In this document: positions 42,323 through 53,043 of the stretch, in pieces
How the letters are laid out: each line of letters opens with the position of its first letter
Position numbering within the stretch: the stretch's first letter is position 1
NCBI GenBank assembly: GCA_026417655.1
Contig: JAOACS010000021.1
Coordinates: 208,309-272,308, forward strand
Length of the DNA: 64,000 nucleotides
From: Syntrophobacterales bacterium
GTDB lineage: Bacteria > Desulfobacterota > Syntrophobacteria > Syntrophobacterales > Thermodesulforhabdaceae
Reading direction: 5' to 3'
Notes under the pieces: generated by a model
Told to the model about the DNA's origin: nothing
The model's database searches: none
What the model saw: only the letters and a program-made list of their open reading frames with translations
Position numbers and translations under genes: made by a program

Positions 42323-45300
42323 CTAAGTTCCGCAGGCAGCACTATATATCAATTCCACTGAGTTTACTCCGAAAAACTTTCTAAGATTCTCAAGTAATAC
42401 ATTCGAAGGCTTAACCCGATACTCGTCACCTAGAAGAATTACTACTTCACAGGAAGTATCCAGACACAGCTTAAGAAAAAGGGGACAGTTTCCTCTATGG
42501 TCAAATATAATATTTCGGAGTCTAAAAAGGTCATCCTTTTGGATATTATGGTTTTTAAGATGGACTATCAGACTATCGATAGCTCTACCTTCAGCCTCTT
42601 CAAGATCAAGAATCTCTTTGACAATAACCTTTACATTACCCCGTCTAGCTATACCACCTCCTTGTTGGTTATCATCTACCCCGTTTTCTTCATCAATTTC
42701 CACCCCAAGGGACTGATTCTGGACGATTCCTATAACTATAAATGGATCATCACCCCCATTAAGTCGCTTCCATAGGGCAGCATAAGCCTCGGGGAAAACA
42801 ACTAGATCGACTAGACCCTCTTTATCTTCAAGCTGCAAAAAAGCCATCTTTTCACCCTTTTTAGTCGTTAACTCCTTTGCAACCGAAATAATTCCTGCAA
42901 GTACTACCTCCGTTCCGTCTGGTATAGATTCTATGTCTTGAGAGGTTCCGGTACATATTCGTTCCAGTCTATCTTTGTAAAGATTCATTGGATGAGAAGA
43001 AACATAGAAACCAAGAGATTCCTTTTCATATCTAAGAATAGTCTTTTCATCCCAAGGAGTAACTTCTGGAAGCTGAACAGGGGAGGTTTGTTTTTCCCTT
43101 CTCTGGGGGGTTTTATTTAGAAGGTCGAAGAGAGTTTTTTGGCCTCCCTGACGTTCCTTCTGGACCAGCTGAGCCCGCTCTATAGCTATATCCAACACAT
43201 TCATGACCTGAGCCCTGTGGGGATGGAGAGAATCAAAGGCTCCACATTTTATAAGCTGTTCTATAACTCGCCTGTTTACCTTCTGAAGATCAACCCGCTC
43301 GCAGAAGTCAAAAATAGATGTAAAGGGTCCCTCTCCTTCTCTATTCTCAATAATGGCCTCCACCGCAACATCCCCAACATTTTTTACCGCTGCAAGGCCA
43401 AACCGAATTTTTCCATCGGAAACAGTAAAACCTCTGTTGCTAGCATTAATATCAGGGGGAAGGACACTTATACCCTTTTCCCTACATTCATTAATAAGCT
43501 TAACGATTTTACTTGAATTGCTCACAACACTATTCATAAGGGCTGCGGTGAACTCGAGAGGGTAATGGGCCTTTAGATAAGCTGTCTGATAGGTAACAAA
43601 GGCATAGGCAGCGCTATGGGATTTATTGAAGCCGTAGAGAGCAAATTTCTCCATCTGATCGAAGATCTTATTAGCCTTTTCATCACTTATACCATTTTCT
43701 CGGGCGCCCTGAAGGAAACGATCTCGCTGAGCCTGCATGACCTCAGGAATCTTCTTACCCATAGCCCTTCTTAGAATGTCTGCTTCACCAAGGGAATAAT
43801 TAGCAAGGCGACTTGCTATTTGCATAACCTGTTCTTGATAGAGAATAACTCCATAGGTCTCTTGAAGGATCTCCTCCAACTCATCAAGCTCATATTTAAT
43901 GGGTATCTCCCCATGTTTTCCCCGAATGTACTGATCCACCATCCCACTTTGTATAGGTCCAGGACGATAAAGTGCTACGAGAGCTACAATATCGGAGAAA
44001 CGTTCAGGTCTAAGCCTCACAAGTATGTCCCTCATTCCCGAGCTTTCAAGCTGAAAAATACCAGTAGTCTCACCTCGGCTAAGAAGTTCGTAGGTCGCTT
44101 TATCATCTAAGGGAATATTGAGCATGTCGAGTTCGATACCATAATTTTGTTTTATCATCTTTACCGTTTCATCGATAACCGTAAGATTTCTCAAACCGAG
44201 AAAGTCGAATTTGATTAACCCAACCTTTTCCACATACTTCATAGAATACTGGGTAACTATCTCTCCATTCTGATCTCGATAAAGTGGAACATACTCAACG
44301 ATGGGGCGATCGGCTATAACGACACCAGCGGCATGAGTAGACGCATGTCTAGCAAGTCCCTCTAAGACAAAGGCTATATCAAAAAGTTCTCTATATTGAG
44401 GATCCTGCATCCTAAGCTCTTCCAGTTTAGGTTCCAACTCGAAGGCCCTTTTAAGAGTCATCCCCAAGGAGTCTGGAATAAGCTTTGCTATCTTATCTAC
44501 TTCTGAATAGGAGATTCCCAAAGCCCTTCCTACATCCCTTACAACCTGCTTGGCCTGCATAGTTCCAAAGGTGGTTATATGGGCTACCTTGTCAGCTCCA
44601 TACTTTTCCGTCACATATTTTAAAACCTCGTCGCGACGTCTCTGGCAAAAATCCACGTCTATGTCGGGCATACTAATACGTTCTTCATTAAGAAATCTCT
44701 CAAAAAGAAGACCATGCTCTATTGGGTCAATATCAGTAATGCCCATCGCATAGGCAGCAAGACTTCCAGCAGCTGATCCACGACCGGGACCAACAGGAAT
44801 TCCCTGGCTCTTAGAATAGCCAATAAAGTCAGCCACAATAAGAAAGTAGGGGGCAAAGCCTGTCTTTTTAATGACGGCTATCTCTTTCTCAAGCCTTTCC
44901 TGGTAGGTTCTTAACCTAACCTCTCTTTCCTTCTCAGGAAATTTAGTTCTAATCTGCTGCCATCTCTTCTCAAGTCCCTCACGGACAATCCTCTCGAAAC
45001 GAGTTTCGGCAGTTTCATCCTTATCGAGAGGAAAGACAGGAAATATAGGATCTCCGAGTGGTATCTCTAGATTGCATCGCTCTGCAATCTCTAGGGTATG
45101 CTTAATAGCCTCCGGAACATGTCTGAAGGCTTGGGTCATCTCATCTGGTGATTTAAAGTAGAGTTCGTCAGTCTGAAATCTCATGCGCTTTTCGTCAAAA
45201 ATAGTTTTGTTAGTCTGTATACAGAGGAGGATTTCATGAGCCCTCGCATGACTCCTCTCTAGATAGTGACAATCGCTTGTGGCTACAAGTTTGAGTCCCA

Positions 45301-45910
45301 GAGCTTTCGAGAGTCTTATGAGCTCATCGTTAACCTGATACTGTTCTTTTAAACCATTCGACTGAAGTTCCAGATAAAAATTCTCCTTTCCAAAGATATC
45401 TACGTATTGCTGAGCCGCCTCTTGGGCCTTATCCAAACGGTTTTTTAGAATATTTCTGGCGAGTTCCCCCTTAATACAGCTCGATAGAGCAACAAGACCT
45501 TTGGAATAGGTGGCAAGATGATCTTTGTCTATACAAGGTTTATAGTAGAAGCCCTCTAGATGGGCTGTGGAAACAATCTTCATAAGATTTTTGTAACCTT
45601 CATAATCCATAGCAAGGAGCACAAGATGGTAGTTCCTATCGTCATCCTCATTTCTGGAACGTTTCAACTCTACAATCTGATCCTTGAGTTTATAAGGGGT
45701 TAGGTAAACCTCACAGCCAATTATTGGCTTTATCCCATCGGATTTCGCCTTTTCGTAGAATTCAAGGGCACCATACATGTTACCATGGTCAGTAATGGCA
45801 ACAGCGGGCATATTATAACTTTTAGCCACTTTAATAAGCTCGCCTATCCTTATAGCTCCATCAAGAAGGCTGTATTCCGTATGGACATGTAGATGAACAA
45901 ACTCTGTCAT
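42323..45910 (-). CDS. dnaE: DNA polymerase III alpha subunit
   Basis: The replicative polymerase (1195 residues from the ATG at 45910, with GAGGAGAGG eight bases upstream) has an N-terminal PHP domain (FVHLHVHTEYSLLDG) and a Pol III alpha core. The core contains the catalytic PDIDVDFCQRRRDEVLKYV segment with its Asp pair and FNKSHSAAYAFVTYQTAYLK. A helix-hairpin-helix and an OB-fold C-terminus (about 980-1070) follow. The open frame allows a TTG at 45916. It leads an operon with an Mth938-like gene, holC and an SdhE-like gene. A small hairpin lies in its leader near 45945-45960. Confidence 0.97.
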   Translation of the reverse strand: MTEFVHLHVHTEYSLLDGAIRIGELIKVAKSYNMPAVAITDHGNMYGALEFYEKAKSDGIKPIIGCEVYLTPYKLKDQIVELKRSRNEDDDRNYHLVLLAMDYEGYKNLMKIVSTAHLEGFYYKPCIDKDHLATYSKGLVALSSCIKGELARNILKNRLDKAQEAAQQYVDIFGKENFYLELQSNGLKEQYQVNDELIRLSKALGLKLVATSDCHYLERSHARAHEILLCIQTNKTIFDEKRMRFQTDELYFKSPDEMTQAFRHVPEAIKHTLEIAERCNLEIPLGDPIFPVFPLDKDETAETRFERIVREGLEKRWQQIRTKFPEKEREVRLRTYQERLEKEIAVIKKTGFAPYFLIVADFIGYSKSQGIPVGPGRGSAAGSLAAYAMGITDIDPIEHGLLFERFLNEERISMPDIDVDFCQRRRDEVLKYVTEKYGADKVAHITTFGTMQAKQVVRDVGRALGISYSEVDKIAKLIPDSLGMTLKRAFELEPKLEELRMQDPQYRELFDIAFVLEGLARHASTHAAGVVIADRPIVEYVPLYRDQNGEIVTQYSMKYVEKVGLIKFDFLGLRNLTVIDETVKMIKQNYGIELDMLNIPLDDKATYELLSRGETTGIFQLESSGMRDILVRLRPERFSDIVALVALYRPGPIQSGMVDQYIRGKHGEIPIKYELDELEEILQETYGVILYQEQVMQIASRLANYSLGEADILRRAMGKKIPEVMQAQRDRFLQGARENGISDEKANKIFDQMEKFALYGFNKSHSAAYAFVTYQTAYLKAHYPLEFTAALMNSVVSNSSKIVKLINECREKGISVLPPDINASNRGFTVSDGKIRFGLAAVKNVGDVAVEAIIENREGEGPFTSIFDFCERVDLQKVNRRVIEQLIKCGAFDSLHPHRAQVMNVLDIAIERAQLVQKERQGGQKTLFDLLNKTPQRREKQTSPVQLPEVTPWDEKTILRYEKESLGFYVSSHPMNLYKDRLERICTGTSQDIESIPDGTEVVLAGIISVAKELTTKKGEKMAFLQLEDKEGLVDLVVFPEAYAALWKRLNGGDDPFIVIGIVQNQSLGVEIDEENGVDDNQQGGGIARRGNVKVIVKEILDLEEAEGRAIDSLIVHLKNHNIQKDDLFRLRNIIFDHRGNCPLFLKLCLDTSCEVVILLGDEYRVKPSNVLLENLRKFFGVNSVELIYSAACGT

Positions 45911-46080
45911 GAGCAACCCTCTCCTCTATGTTTTGAAAACTCCTAAGAGGGAGTAAAAATATTCAGAGATAGGGCAACATACCCCTTAAACATTTTTGTA
46001 TCTCTTCTCTTTAAAAAATTACCTCCTCCATGTAAAAATGTAATTTTGCAAGATTACTAAGGGGAGGTAACAATACCATT

Positions 46081-47583
46081 ATGACCTATTCTTACGAAGA
46101 ACTTCAAGTTCTTTACAAGATAGCTCGGATCATCGCTGGCGAGCTCGAAATTAGAGATCAGTTTAAAAAAGTATTGGATGTCCTTAGTGAAGATCTAGGA
46201 ATGAAGAGGGGGATGATCTCCATACTCGACTTTTCAACCGGTGAGGTCTGGTTGGACGTCATACAAGGTGTTGATATACCTCCAGCGATGATTTCCTACA
46301 GACCAGGGGAAGGTATTACAGGGAAGGTGGCACAGACAGGGCGTCCTATAGCTGTAGCAAACCTTGGGCAAGAAATCCACTTCTTGGATCGAACCGGCAT
46401 AAGAAAACATTTAAACAGGTCTGACCTTGCCTTCTTGTGTGTGCCGATAAGGTACCAAAATAGGGTTGTAGGAATCCTTTCTGCCGATACCGTATCGAAA
46501 AAGAATGAAAAGGACCTCGAGAGAGAATTAAATATTCTTACTGCTGTCTCTGAACTCTTGGGGAAATCGGTTTACTTCCGGGCCATCGAGGAGGAAAATA
46601 TTAGATTAAAACATATCGTCGCTGACCCAAAACGACCCAAAACAAAAATCATAGGACGCTCCAAGGGCATCCAAGAGGTTCTAAGGCTAATAGACCAAGT
46701 TGCCATGTCAAATATGACAGTCCTTATTTATGGAGAAACAGGGACTGGCAAAGAACTTGTGGCCAAATCCATTCATGAGAACAGTCCTAGAGCCAAAGGA
46801 CCTCTTATAACTGTAAACTGTGCTGCCATCCCGGATTCACTCATTGAAAGTGAGTTATTTGGACACGAAAAGGGAGCCTTTACAGGCGCCTTCTATAGAA
46901 GAAAGGGTAAATTTGAGGAAGCCCACGGTGGAACCATCTTTTTGGATGAGGTAGGGGAGTTACCTGCAGGAGCCCAGGCAAAACTTCTCAGAGTGTTACA
47001 GGAGCGAGAATTTGAACCCCTTGGATCCTCCAAAACAATAAGAGTCGATGTAAGAATAATTGCCGCAACAAACCGTAATCTTCAACAGGAGGTAACGGAA
47101 GGGAAATTTAGAGCAGATCTTTACTATAGGCTAAACGCCTTCGTGATTACTATACCACCCCTTAGAGAGAGAGGAGCAGATATCCTTCTTCTAGCAGACT
47201 ATTTTATGGAAAAATACTCAAAGGAGCTTGGAAAGTCGGTTAAAAGAATATCTTCTCCTGCTGCCGAAGTTCTTCTAAATTACCACTGGCCTGGGAACGT
47301 TCGGGAATTGGAAAATACCATAGAAAGAGCTATCCTCCTTGCTACAGGAGACAGTATTGAGCTCTCACATCTACCCCCAAATCTACAGCCAAGATCTCAG
47401 GCTTCTTCCCTTCGTTCCTTTGGAATACTGAAATCGATGGTCGAAGCTTATGAACGTTCCTTAATTGAAGAGGCTCTTAGGGAAACAGGAGGTAACATAT
47501 CAAAGGCCGCACGTCTCCTTCGAACCACTCGAAGAATTGTTCAGTATAAGGCAGCCAAGTATGGTCTTAAATTTAAACCCTAA
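46081..47583 (+). CDS. Sigma54-dependent GAF-AAA-Fis transcriptional activator (NifA-like)
   Basis: The 500-residue regulator has an N-terminal GAF domain (about 15-180) and a sigma54-interaction AAA domain with Walker A GETGTGKE (218-225) and the sigma-contact motif GAFTGA (265-270). The Walker B stretch [12 protein letters not shown] and the arginine-finger region follow, then a Fis-type helix-turn-helix (about 462-497; [20 protein letters not shown]). Domain order fits NifA-like activators sensing small molecules rather than phosphorylation. Its ATG follows GGGGAGG by about 13 bases. I found no good -24/-12 promoter in its own upstream region or near neighbouring genes, so its target is unknown. 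Confidence 0.93.
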   Translation: MTYSYEELQVLYKIARIIAGELEIRDQFKKVLDVLSEDLGMKRGMISILDFSTGEVWLDVIQGVDIPPAMISYRPGEGITGKVAQTGRPIAVANLGQEIHFLDRTGIRKHLNRSDLAFLCVPIRYQNRVVGILSADTVSKKNEKDLERELNILTAVSELLGKSVYFRAIEEENIRLKHIVADPKRPKTKIIGRSKGIQEVLRLIDQVAMSNMTVLIYGETGTGKELVAKSIHENSPRAKGPLITVNCAAIPDSLIESELFGHEKGAFTGAFYRRKGKFEEAHGGTIFLDEVGELPAGAQAKLLRVLQEREFEPLGSSKTIRVDVRIIAATNRNLQQEVTEGKFRADLYYRLNAFVITIPPLRERGADILLLADYFMEKYSKELGKSVKRISSPAAEVLLNYHWPGNVRELENTIERAILLATGDSIELSHLPPNLQPRSQASSLRSFGILKSMVEAYERSLIEEALRETGGNISKAARLLRTTRRIVQYKAAKYGLKFKP

Positions 47584-47586
47584 ATC

Positions 47587-48132
47587 TCACCACTCTTTTC
47601 TCTTTATTGGGGCACTGGGAGGATAACCGGGATACTCATTCCCCCTAAATCGTCCCGTTCGCTTATAGACAGAAAACTCTCCACGACATCCCTTATCCAC
47701 CCAAACCCCACTTTCATCAAATCCCCAACTGTGCCCCTGAATACAGGGATTCTTTGAAAATTGCTTTATTAATTTAACTTCCTTTACAACGTTGTTACCT
47801 ACCGGGCAATAATGATACCTCTTGTCCTCACTCTCACAGGAAATCTTCACAACCTGAGTCTCCTTACCGTGTTCCTGTATCTCAAACCTAGCTCTACAAC
47901 CGTTAGTTACCCATACACCGTATCTATCATAGCCCCACGTTTGACCTTCTATACAGGGTGCATCGGAAAGTTGTTTTATAACTTTTACAGGTCCTGTTAC
48001 CTCCGTTTCGCAGAATCTATAACGATTATTGTGGCTCTCGCACAGGATCTCCTTAGCTTCAGAGACCCCATCTAGTAAAATTAGAGCCACCCCAAACCAA
48101 ACCAGAACTAATAAGCCCCTAAACCCTCTCAT
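47587..48132 (-). CDS. DUF3011-repeat secreted protein
   Basis: The 181-residue protein has a signal peptide (about 1-26) and two copies of a roughly 55-residue DUF3011 repeat. Each copy has Cys at CESxxxRYxxC and a later WGxDxxGVWVxxGCRxxF (near 30-82 and 95-155). Conserved Cys suggest disulfides and the periplasm. The function of DUF3011 is not established. The C-terminus is basic and Pro-rich. Its ATG overlaps the stop of the malyl-CoA lyase-like gene (ATGA), so translation is coupled; the stop is four bases from the convergent regulator. Confidence 0.85.
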   Translation of the reverse strand: MRGFRGLLVLVWFGVALILLDGVSEAKEILCESHNNRYRFCETEVTGPVKVIKQLSDAPCIEGQTWGYDRYGVWVTNGCRARFEIQEHGKETQVVKISCESEDKRYHYCPVGNNVVKEVKLIKQFSKNPCIQGHSWGFDESGVWVDKGCRGEFSVYKRTGRFRGNEYPGYPPSAPIKRKEW

Positions 48133-49076
48133 CCCTCTCTCCCCATTTGTCGCTTTTTCATTATTTCAGCGAAGGTACATATTCTTCTAGCAATTCTTAA
48201 TGAGGCTCCATCAACCATTTTGCCTTCAAAGGCTAAAGATCCCCGCTTCTCCTTCTTAGAGAGCTCGTAGGCTTCTATAATTCTTTTGCTCCTTTCTATG
48301 TCCTCTTCCCCAGGAGAAAATACCTCTTCAATAATGGCAACCTGATCTGGGTGAATCGCCCATTTTCCATCACAGCCAAGAGCAGCCGATAAAAGACAGG
48401 ACAAACGGAGACCCTCTGGATCTTTATAGTTTCCGTACGGTGCATCGATTGCCGCAATACCTGCTGCTTTAGCCGCCATAATCATACGGCTTAGGGGAAA
48501 ATGCCATCTGTGGCCGGGATAGAAATCTTCAGAGTCACCGTGACCACTTACCCCCTTAACCAGGGCTCCTACCGATGCTGCGTAATCGGCTATACCAAAG
48601 ACAAGGCTCTCAAGCCTTTCGGAACTAAAGGCGATCTCTTCAACTCTAAGAAGCCCCTCTGCTGTCTCTATGGACGCCTCAATCCCAATTTTTCCTGGAG
48701 AAAATCCCATAGCTTCTTCAATTTGAGTTAAAATGTAGTCTACAGCCCTTACCTCACATGGATGATTAACCTTTGGGATAACAACCGTGTCAATAAACTC
48801 CCCCGCCCTTTCGAAAACCCCAATTAGGTCTCGGTAAGCATAGGGGGAGTCCATAGGATTTATACGAACAGAACGACTTAGGCTTGACCACTCTCCTCCC
48901 TCGGAAAGTAATTCAGCGACCATCTGCCTTGCTTTTTCCTTTTCCTCCATGGGAACACTATCTTCTAGGTCAAGCATAATAAAATCGACAGCAATGCCCT
49001 TGGCTTTCCTTAACATATTTTCTCTATTTCCTGGCACAGAAAGCACACATCGCCTTAATTTAAAGGGACGATCCAT
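48129..49076 (-). CDS. HpcH/HpaI-aldolase/CitE family, malyl-CoA lyase-like
   Basis: From the ATG at 49076 the protein has 315 residues; GAGAGG sits nine bases upstream. It has LRRCVLSVPGNRENMLRKA at the N-terminus, FIMLDLEDSV (metal Asp/Glu) and an ASIETAEGLLRVEEIA segment. The region EDFYPGHRWHFPLSRMIMAA and the late GCDGKWAIHPDQ are very like (2R,3S)-beta-methylmalyl-CoA/malyl-CoA lyases (Mcl1 type) rather than citrate lyase beta. It would cleave or form malyl-CoA from acetyl-CoA and glyoxylate. It follows ppdK by 146 bases on the same strand. Alternative starts at 49121 and 49130 exist. Confidence 0.85.
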   Translation of the reverse strand: MDRPFKLRRCVLSVPGNRENMLRKAKGIAVDFIMLDLEDSVPMEEKEKARQMVAELLSEGGEWSSLSRSVRINPMDSPYAYRDLIGVFERAGEFIDTVVIPKVNHPCEVRAVDYILTQIEEAMGFSPGKIGIEASIETAEGLLRVEEIAFSSERLESLVFGIADYAASVGALVKGVSGHGDSEDFYPGHRWHFPLSRMIMAAKAAGIAAIDAPYGNYKDPEGLRLSCLLSAALGCDGKWAIHPDQVAIIEEVFSPGEEDIERSKRIIEAYELSKKEKRGSLAFEGKMVDGASLRIARRICTFAEIMKKRQMGREG

Positions 49077-49222
49077 CTCTAAGATCCTCTCTCTAGTATC
49101 AAAAAACCCGAAGGGACTCATTCCTATCACTTTCAGTCACATTTGGTAGAGTGGAATTTCATCCCTCCGGGATGGCGGGTTTTGGAAAACCTTACTCTTT
49201 AGCCCTTTTCCTTTCTAAGGAT

Positions 49223-51994
49223 CTAGTCTTGTTCCAAGAAGCTGGCTTCGGTCATCTTTTCTCTTATAGCCGCCTGCGCTGCTGCCAGCTTTGCTACAGG
49301 AATTCGATAGGGAGAACAACTTACGTAATCGAGGCCTATCTCATGACAGAAGGTGACCGAGTAGGGTTCACCGCCGTGTTCTCCACATATACCCACCTTG
49401 AGATCGGGTCTAGTTCTACGACCACGTTCAACACCGATCTTCATCAATTCTCCAACACCATCCTGATCAAGCCGCTCAAAGGGATCATGATCCCATATAC
49501 CCATTTCAATATAGTGATGGAGAAACTTAGCAGCATCATCTCTGCTTATACCGTAGACGGTTTGGGTAAGATCATTGGTTCCAAAAGAGAAGAATTCGGC
49601 CTCCCTTGCAATTTCCCCAGCCGTAATCGCTCCCCGAGGTACTTCTATCATTGTCCCGACCTGATATTTCACCGTAATACCCTTTTCCTTAAAGACCTGC
49701 TGAGCTACTTCATCAACGATCTTTTTCTGATTAATAAGCTCTAATACGTGTCCTACAAGAGGGATCATAATCTCGGGATTGACCGAAATACCTTCCTTCG
49801 CCACTTCGCAGGCTGCCTCTAAAATGGCTCTTGTCTGCATGGCTGTAATCTCTGGATAAACAATGCCTAAGCGACAACCTCGGTGTCCAAGCATTGGATT
49901 GGCCTCGTGAAGGTTTTGAATCTTGAACCATAACTCTTCAAAGGAGACCCCCATCTTTTTCGCAAGAGCCATAGCCGATTTTTCATCTGAAGGTAGAAAC
50001 TCATGGAGGGGTGGATCTAAGGTTCTTATGGTTACGGGAAGTCCATTCATGACCCTAAAGATCCCCTTAAAGTCCTCCCTTTGCATGGGAAGAAGCTTTT
50101 GTAGAGCCCTCTCACGACCTTCCTTATCCTTTGCAAGGATCATTTCTCGAACGGCATCAATGCGATCGCCCTCGAAAAACATATGTTCTGTCCTACAAAG
50201 GCCTATTCCCTCAGCACCGAAAGCTATAGCTACCGCTGCCTGGTCGGGTTTATCCGCATTTGTTCTGATACCGAGACGGCGATACTTATCTGCCCAAGAC
50301 ATTAATTCATTATAGTTTTGAGCGATCGGGGAGTCTTCAAGTCTAAGAGTCTTATCAACAATTACCCTTACAATTTCTGAGTGTTCAGTTGGAATTTCTC
50401 CAAGAAAAACCTCTCCAGAGGATCCGTCTAGAGAAATCCAATCCCCTTCCTTAACCACTATATTTCCTACAGCAAACTGTCTAGCCTTGTAATTTATATC
50501 AAGGGCACCGCACCCAACTATACAAACCTTTCCCATCTGTCTCGCAACAAGGGCTGCGTGAGAAGTCATACCCCCTCGACTGGTAAGAATCCCCTGAGCC
50601 GCATTCATACCTCTAATATCCTCAGGAGAGGTTTCCATTCGAACAAGAATAACCTTTTCTCCCCGTTCTGCCCATTCCTCAGCATCAGGAGCATTGAAAA
50701 CCACTCGTCCCGTTGCAGCACCAGGTCCTGCATTGAGCCCCTTAGCAATAAGGGCTCCCCTTTTTATCGCTTCATTCTTCGCTTTAATGTCAAAGGTTGG
50801 ACGTAGAAGCTGAGTAAGCTGCTGAGGATCAACTCTAAGGACAGCCTCTTCTTCTGATAGAATTCCCTCCTTGACCATTTCAACAGCGATACGGAGGGCC
50901 GCAAAGGCTGTTCTTTTTCCAGAGCGAGTCTGGAGCATCCAAAGTTTTCCTCGCTCAATCGTAAACTCTATATCCTGCATGTCTCTATAGTGCCTATCCA
51001 AGAGACGCCTTATTCTTTCGAGCTCAGCGTAAACATAAGGCATAGCCTCTTCTAGAGAAAGAACATCCTCATTGTCACCCTTCTGGGCCTTGTTAATAGG
51101 TTGAGGGGTTCTAATGCCTGCTACAACGTCTTCACCTTGAGCGTTTATGAGATACTCCCCATAAAGAACATTTTCTCCCGTTGCAGGATTTCGGGTAAAA
51201 GCAACACCCGTGGCCGAGTCTTCCCCTAAATTTCCAAACACCATAGCTTGAACGTTTACAGCCGTTCCCATATCCGGGGGAATATCGTTAAGTTCTCGAT
51301 ACGCGATGGCTCTAGGGTTGTTCCAAGATTTGAAGACAGCACCTATAGCTCCCCACAACTGTTCCCACGGATCCTCAGGGAAAGTAACCCCCAAACGTTT
51401 CTTTATGAGTTCCTTATATAAGCCAACAACCTCCTTTAACTCCTCCGCCGTGAGTTCATTGTCATACTTTACATTCCTTCTCTTCTTTATATGATCAAGA
51501 ATCTCTTCAAAGGGATCTACCTCATCCTTTCCCACAGGTTTTAGTCCAAGGACTACATCTCCATACATGGCCACAAAGCGACGGTAACAATCATAGGCAA
51601 AACGTTCATCATTAGCTTGAGCAGCCAATCCCTTTACAGTCTCATCATTTAGGCCCAAATTGAGCACCGTATCCATCATACCGGGCATACTCACAGGAGC
51701 ACCAGATCTTACAGAGACCAAGAGAGGATTACTGGGATCTCCGAATTTTCTATTCATAACAGATTCTACGTACTTAAGGGCTTCCTCAACCTGAGGTTTT
51801 AAATCTTTTGGATATGTCTCACCATGAGCATAGAAATAGGAGCATATTTCCGTAGTGATGGTAAAACCTGGAGGCACAGGAATTCCAAGATTAGCCATCT
51901 CAGCAAGATTAGCACCCTTTCCTCCGAGAAGTCCTTTCATCTTGGCATTTCCTTCCGATTTTCCGCCTCCAAAAATGTAAACATATTTCTTCAT
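49223..51994 (-). CDS. ppdK: Pyruvate, phosphate dikinase
   Basis: The 923-residue enzyme has an N-terminal ATP-grasp nucleotide domain (from [18 protein letters not shown]). The swivelling phospho-His domain follows, with His479 in [13 protein letters not shown]. The C-terminal PEP/pyruvate TIM barrel contains the catalytic Cys870 in [10 protein letters not shown]. It interconverts pyruvate and PEP with ATP and phosphate; in acetyl-CoA-pathway organisms this supports gluconeogenesis. AGGAGGG precedes the ATG. A strong terminator separates it from the acs genes, so it is probably its own unit. Confidence 0.96.
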   Translation of the reverse strand: MKKYVYIFGGGKSEGNAKMKGLLGGKGANLAEMANLGIPVPPGFTITTEICSYFYAHGETYPKDLKPQVEEALKYVESVMNRKFGDPSNPLLVSVRSGAPVSMPGMMDTVLNLGLNDETVKGLAAQANDERFAYDCYRRFVAMYGDVVLGLKPVGKDEVDPFEEILDHIKKRRNVKYDNELTAEELKEVVGLYKELIKKRLGVTFPEDPWEQLWGAIGAVFKSWNNPRAIAYRELNDIPPDMGTAVNVQAMVFGNLGEDSATGVAFTRNPATGENVLYGEYLINAQGEDVVAGIRTPQPINKAQKGDNEDVLSLEEAMPYVYAELERIRRLLDRHYRDMQDIEFTIERGKLWMLQTRSGKRTAFAALRIAVEMVKEGILSEEEAVLRVDPQQLTQLLRPTFDIKAKNEAIKRGALIAKGLNAGPGAATGRVVFNAPDAEEWAERGEKVILVRMETSPEDIRGMNAAQGILTSRGGMTSHAALVARQMGKVCIVGCGALDINYKARQFAVGNIVVKEGDWISLDGSSGEVFLGEIPTEHSEIVRVIVDKTLRLEDSPIAQNYNELMSWADKYRRLGIRTNADKPDQAAVAIAFGAEGIGLCRTEHMFFEGDRIDAVREMILAKDKEGRERALQKLLPMQREDFKGIFRVMNGLPVTIRTLDPPLHEFLPSDEKSAMALAKKMGVSFEELWFKIQNLHEANPMLGHRGCRLGIVYPEITAMQTRAILEAACEVAKEGISVNPEIMIPLVGHVLELINQKKIVDEVAQQVFKEKGITVKYQVGTMIEVPRGAITAGEIAREAEFFSFGTNDLTQTVYGISRDDAAKFLHHYIEMGIWDHDPFERLDQDGVGELMKIGVERGRRTRPDLKVGICGEHGGEPYSVTFCHEIGLDYVSCSPYRIPVAKLAAAQAAIREKMTEASFLEQD

Positions 51995-52048
51995 AGGAAC
52001 CCTCCTATATAACTAAGTTAAGATCAAAATAGGAGCATCCAGAGACTG

Positions 52049-52080
52049 AAAAACCCCATCTTGTTATGAGATGGGGTTTT
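52049..52080 (-). terminator. terminator of the acs operon, before ppdK
   Basis: On the minus strand the stem AAAACCCCATCT/AGATGGGGTTTT (12 pairs, 7-base loop, 52050-52080) is followed by a T-run. It lies 32 bases after the acsE stop and 55 before the ppdK start. It is a classical Rho-independent terminator. Confidence 0.85.
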
Positions 52081-52111
52081 AGAATAGAGTTTTTTTGTAA
52101 GAAAATAAAGT

Positions 52112-52993
52112 CTATAGTTCAAGCCAAGAATCGGAGTATAGAGTGTAGCCTAAAATGACTCTTGCGGTTTTTACGTAGTCTTGCTCTTCCTTTGTAAGAG
52201 AACTCATATCGATGGGTTCACCATCCTCCACCTTATGAACGAGTGCCTCAAGCTCAGGACGCTGACCTCTTGCTATAGCATGAAGCTCTTTATCGAAACA
52301 GTCAACAATTGCCGACTGCATACCCCAACGCTTCCAGATGATAAGCATAACTCTATTTAGAATGGGACGGAGATGATCAGGAGCACCGTTAGAGACATTA
52401 GAAAGTCCTATTGTGGAGCTACATCCTGGAGCTATATCGGGAAACATTTTCATAAAAGCAAGAGCACTCATTATCTGACTCTGTTGAACATTGACCGGTG
52501 TCTGGATCGGGTCTATGTATATTCTTTCAGGGGCAATCCCCTGCTCCGTAGCTCTGAAAAGAAGTTCGGCACAAAGCGCCCCACGTTCGTTCTCATCTCT
52601 AGGCATACCTTCAGGTCCCCAGAGAAGCCCAACAAATTCGGCATCATATTCTTTGGCAAGGGGAAGAAGGGCTTCCATCCGTTCCGGCCGAACCATGATT
52701 GAGTTGATCATAGCCCTTCCTTTTTTGTGAGCCTTAAGTCCTGCGGCAATGGCTTTAATATTTGAGGTGTCGAGGGCAAGGGGAAGATCAACTACTTCAT
52801 GGATAACCGGTACGAGCCATGACATCAATTCCTCACCATATTTTCCCGCAGGACCTATATTGAGATCGATATAGTCCATGCCTGCTTCAGCCATCTGGAT
52901 AGCCAGTTCTTGTAAGGTCTTAGCATCACGCTCCTTCAAGGCCTTACCATACTTTTTGCTAACTATATTAAGATTTTCCCCAATAAGTTTCAT
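52112..52993 (-). CDS. acsE: Methyltetrahydrofolate:corrinoid/iron-sulfur methyltransferase AcsE
   Basis: The 293-residue protein is a pterin-binding TIM barrel. It starts MKLIGENLNIVSK and shows DYIDLNIGPAG, ALDTSN, AMINSIMVRPE and GLSNVSNGAP, the folate-binding loops of AcsE. It moves the methyl group of CH3-tetrahydrofolate to the cobamide of the corrinoid protein (AcsCD). It is some 30 residues longer than the best-known AcsE, at the C-terminus. It is last in the acs operon, separated from acsC by 116 bases containing a hairpin. Confidence 0.93.
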   Translation of the reverse strand: MKLIGENLNIVSKKYGKALKERDAKTLQELAIQMAEAGMDYIDLNIGPAGKYGEELMSWLVPVIHEVVDLPLALDTSNIKAIAAGLKAHKKGRAMINSIMVRPERMEALLPLAKEYDAEFVGLLWGPEGMPRDENERGALCAELLFRATEQGIAPERIYIDPIQTPVNVQQSQIMSALAFMKMFPDIAPGCSSTIGLSNVSNGAPDHLRPILNRVMLIIWKRWGMQSAIVDCFDKELHAIARGQRPELEALVHKVEDGEPIDMSSLTKEEQDYVKTARVILGYTLYSDSWLEL

Positions 52994-53043
52994 GACAACT
53001 TCTCCTCCTTCTTAGAGGTGCACATCTAACAATCATCCATTGA

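Noticed and set aside
46021..46080. Possible sigma54 -24/-12 promoter before the NifA-like gene
   Set aside because: A TTTTGCA resembling a -12 element is present but the paired -24 GG element is missing at the required distance.
49151..49744. 197-codon plus-strand frame opposite the end of ppdK
   Set aside because: It is the complement of the conserved ppdK C-terminal coding sequence and shows no domain or ribosome-binding site.
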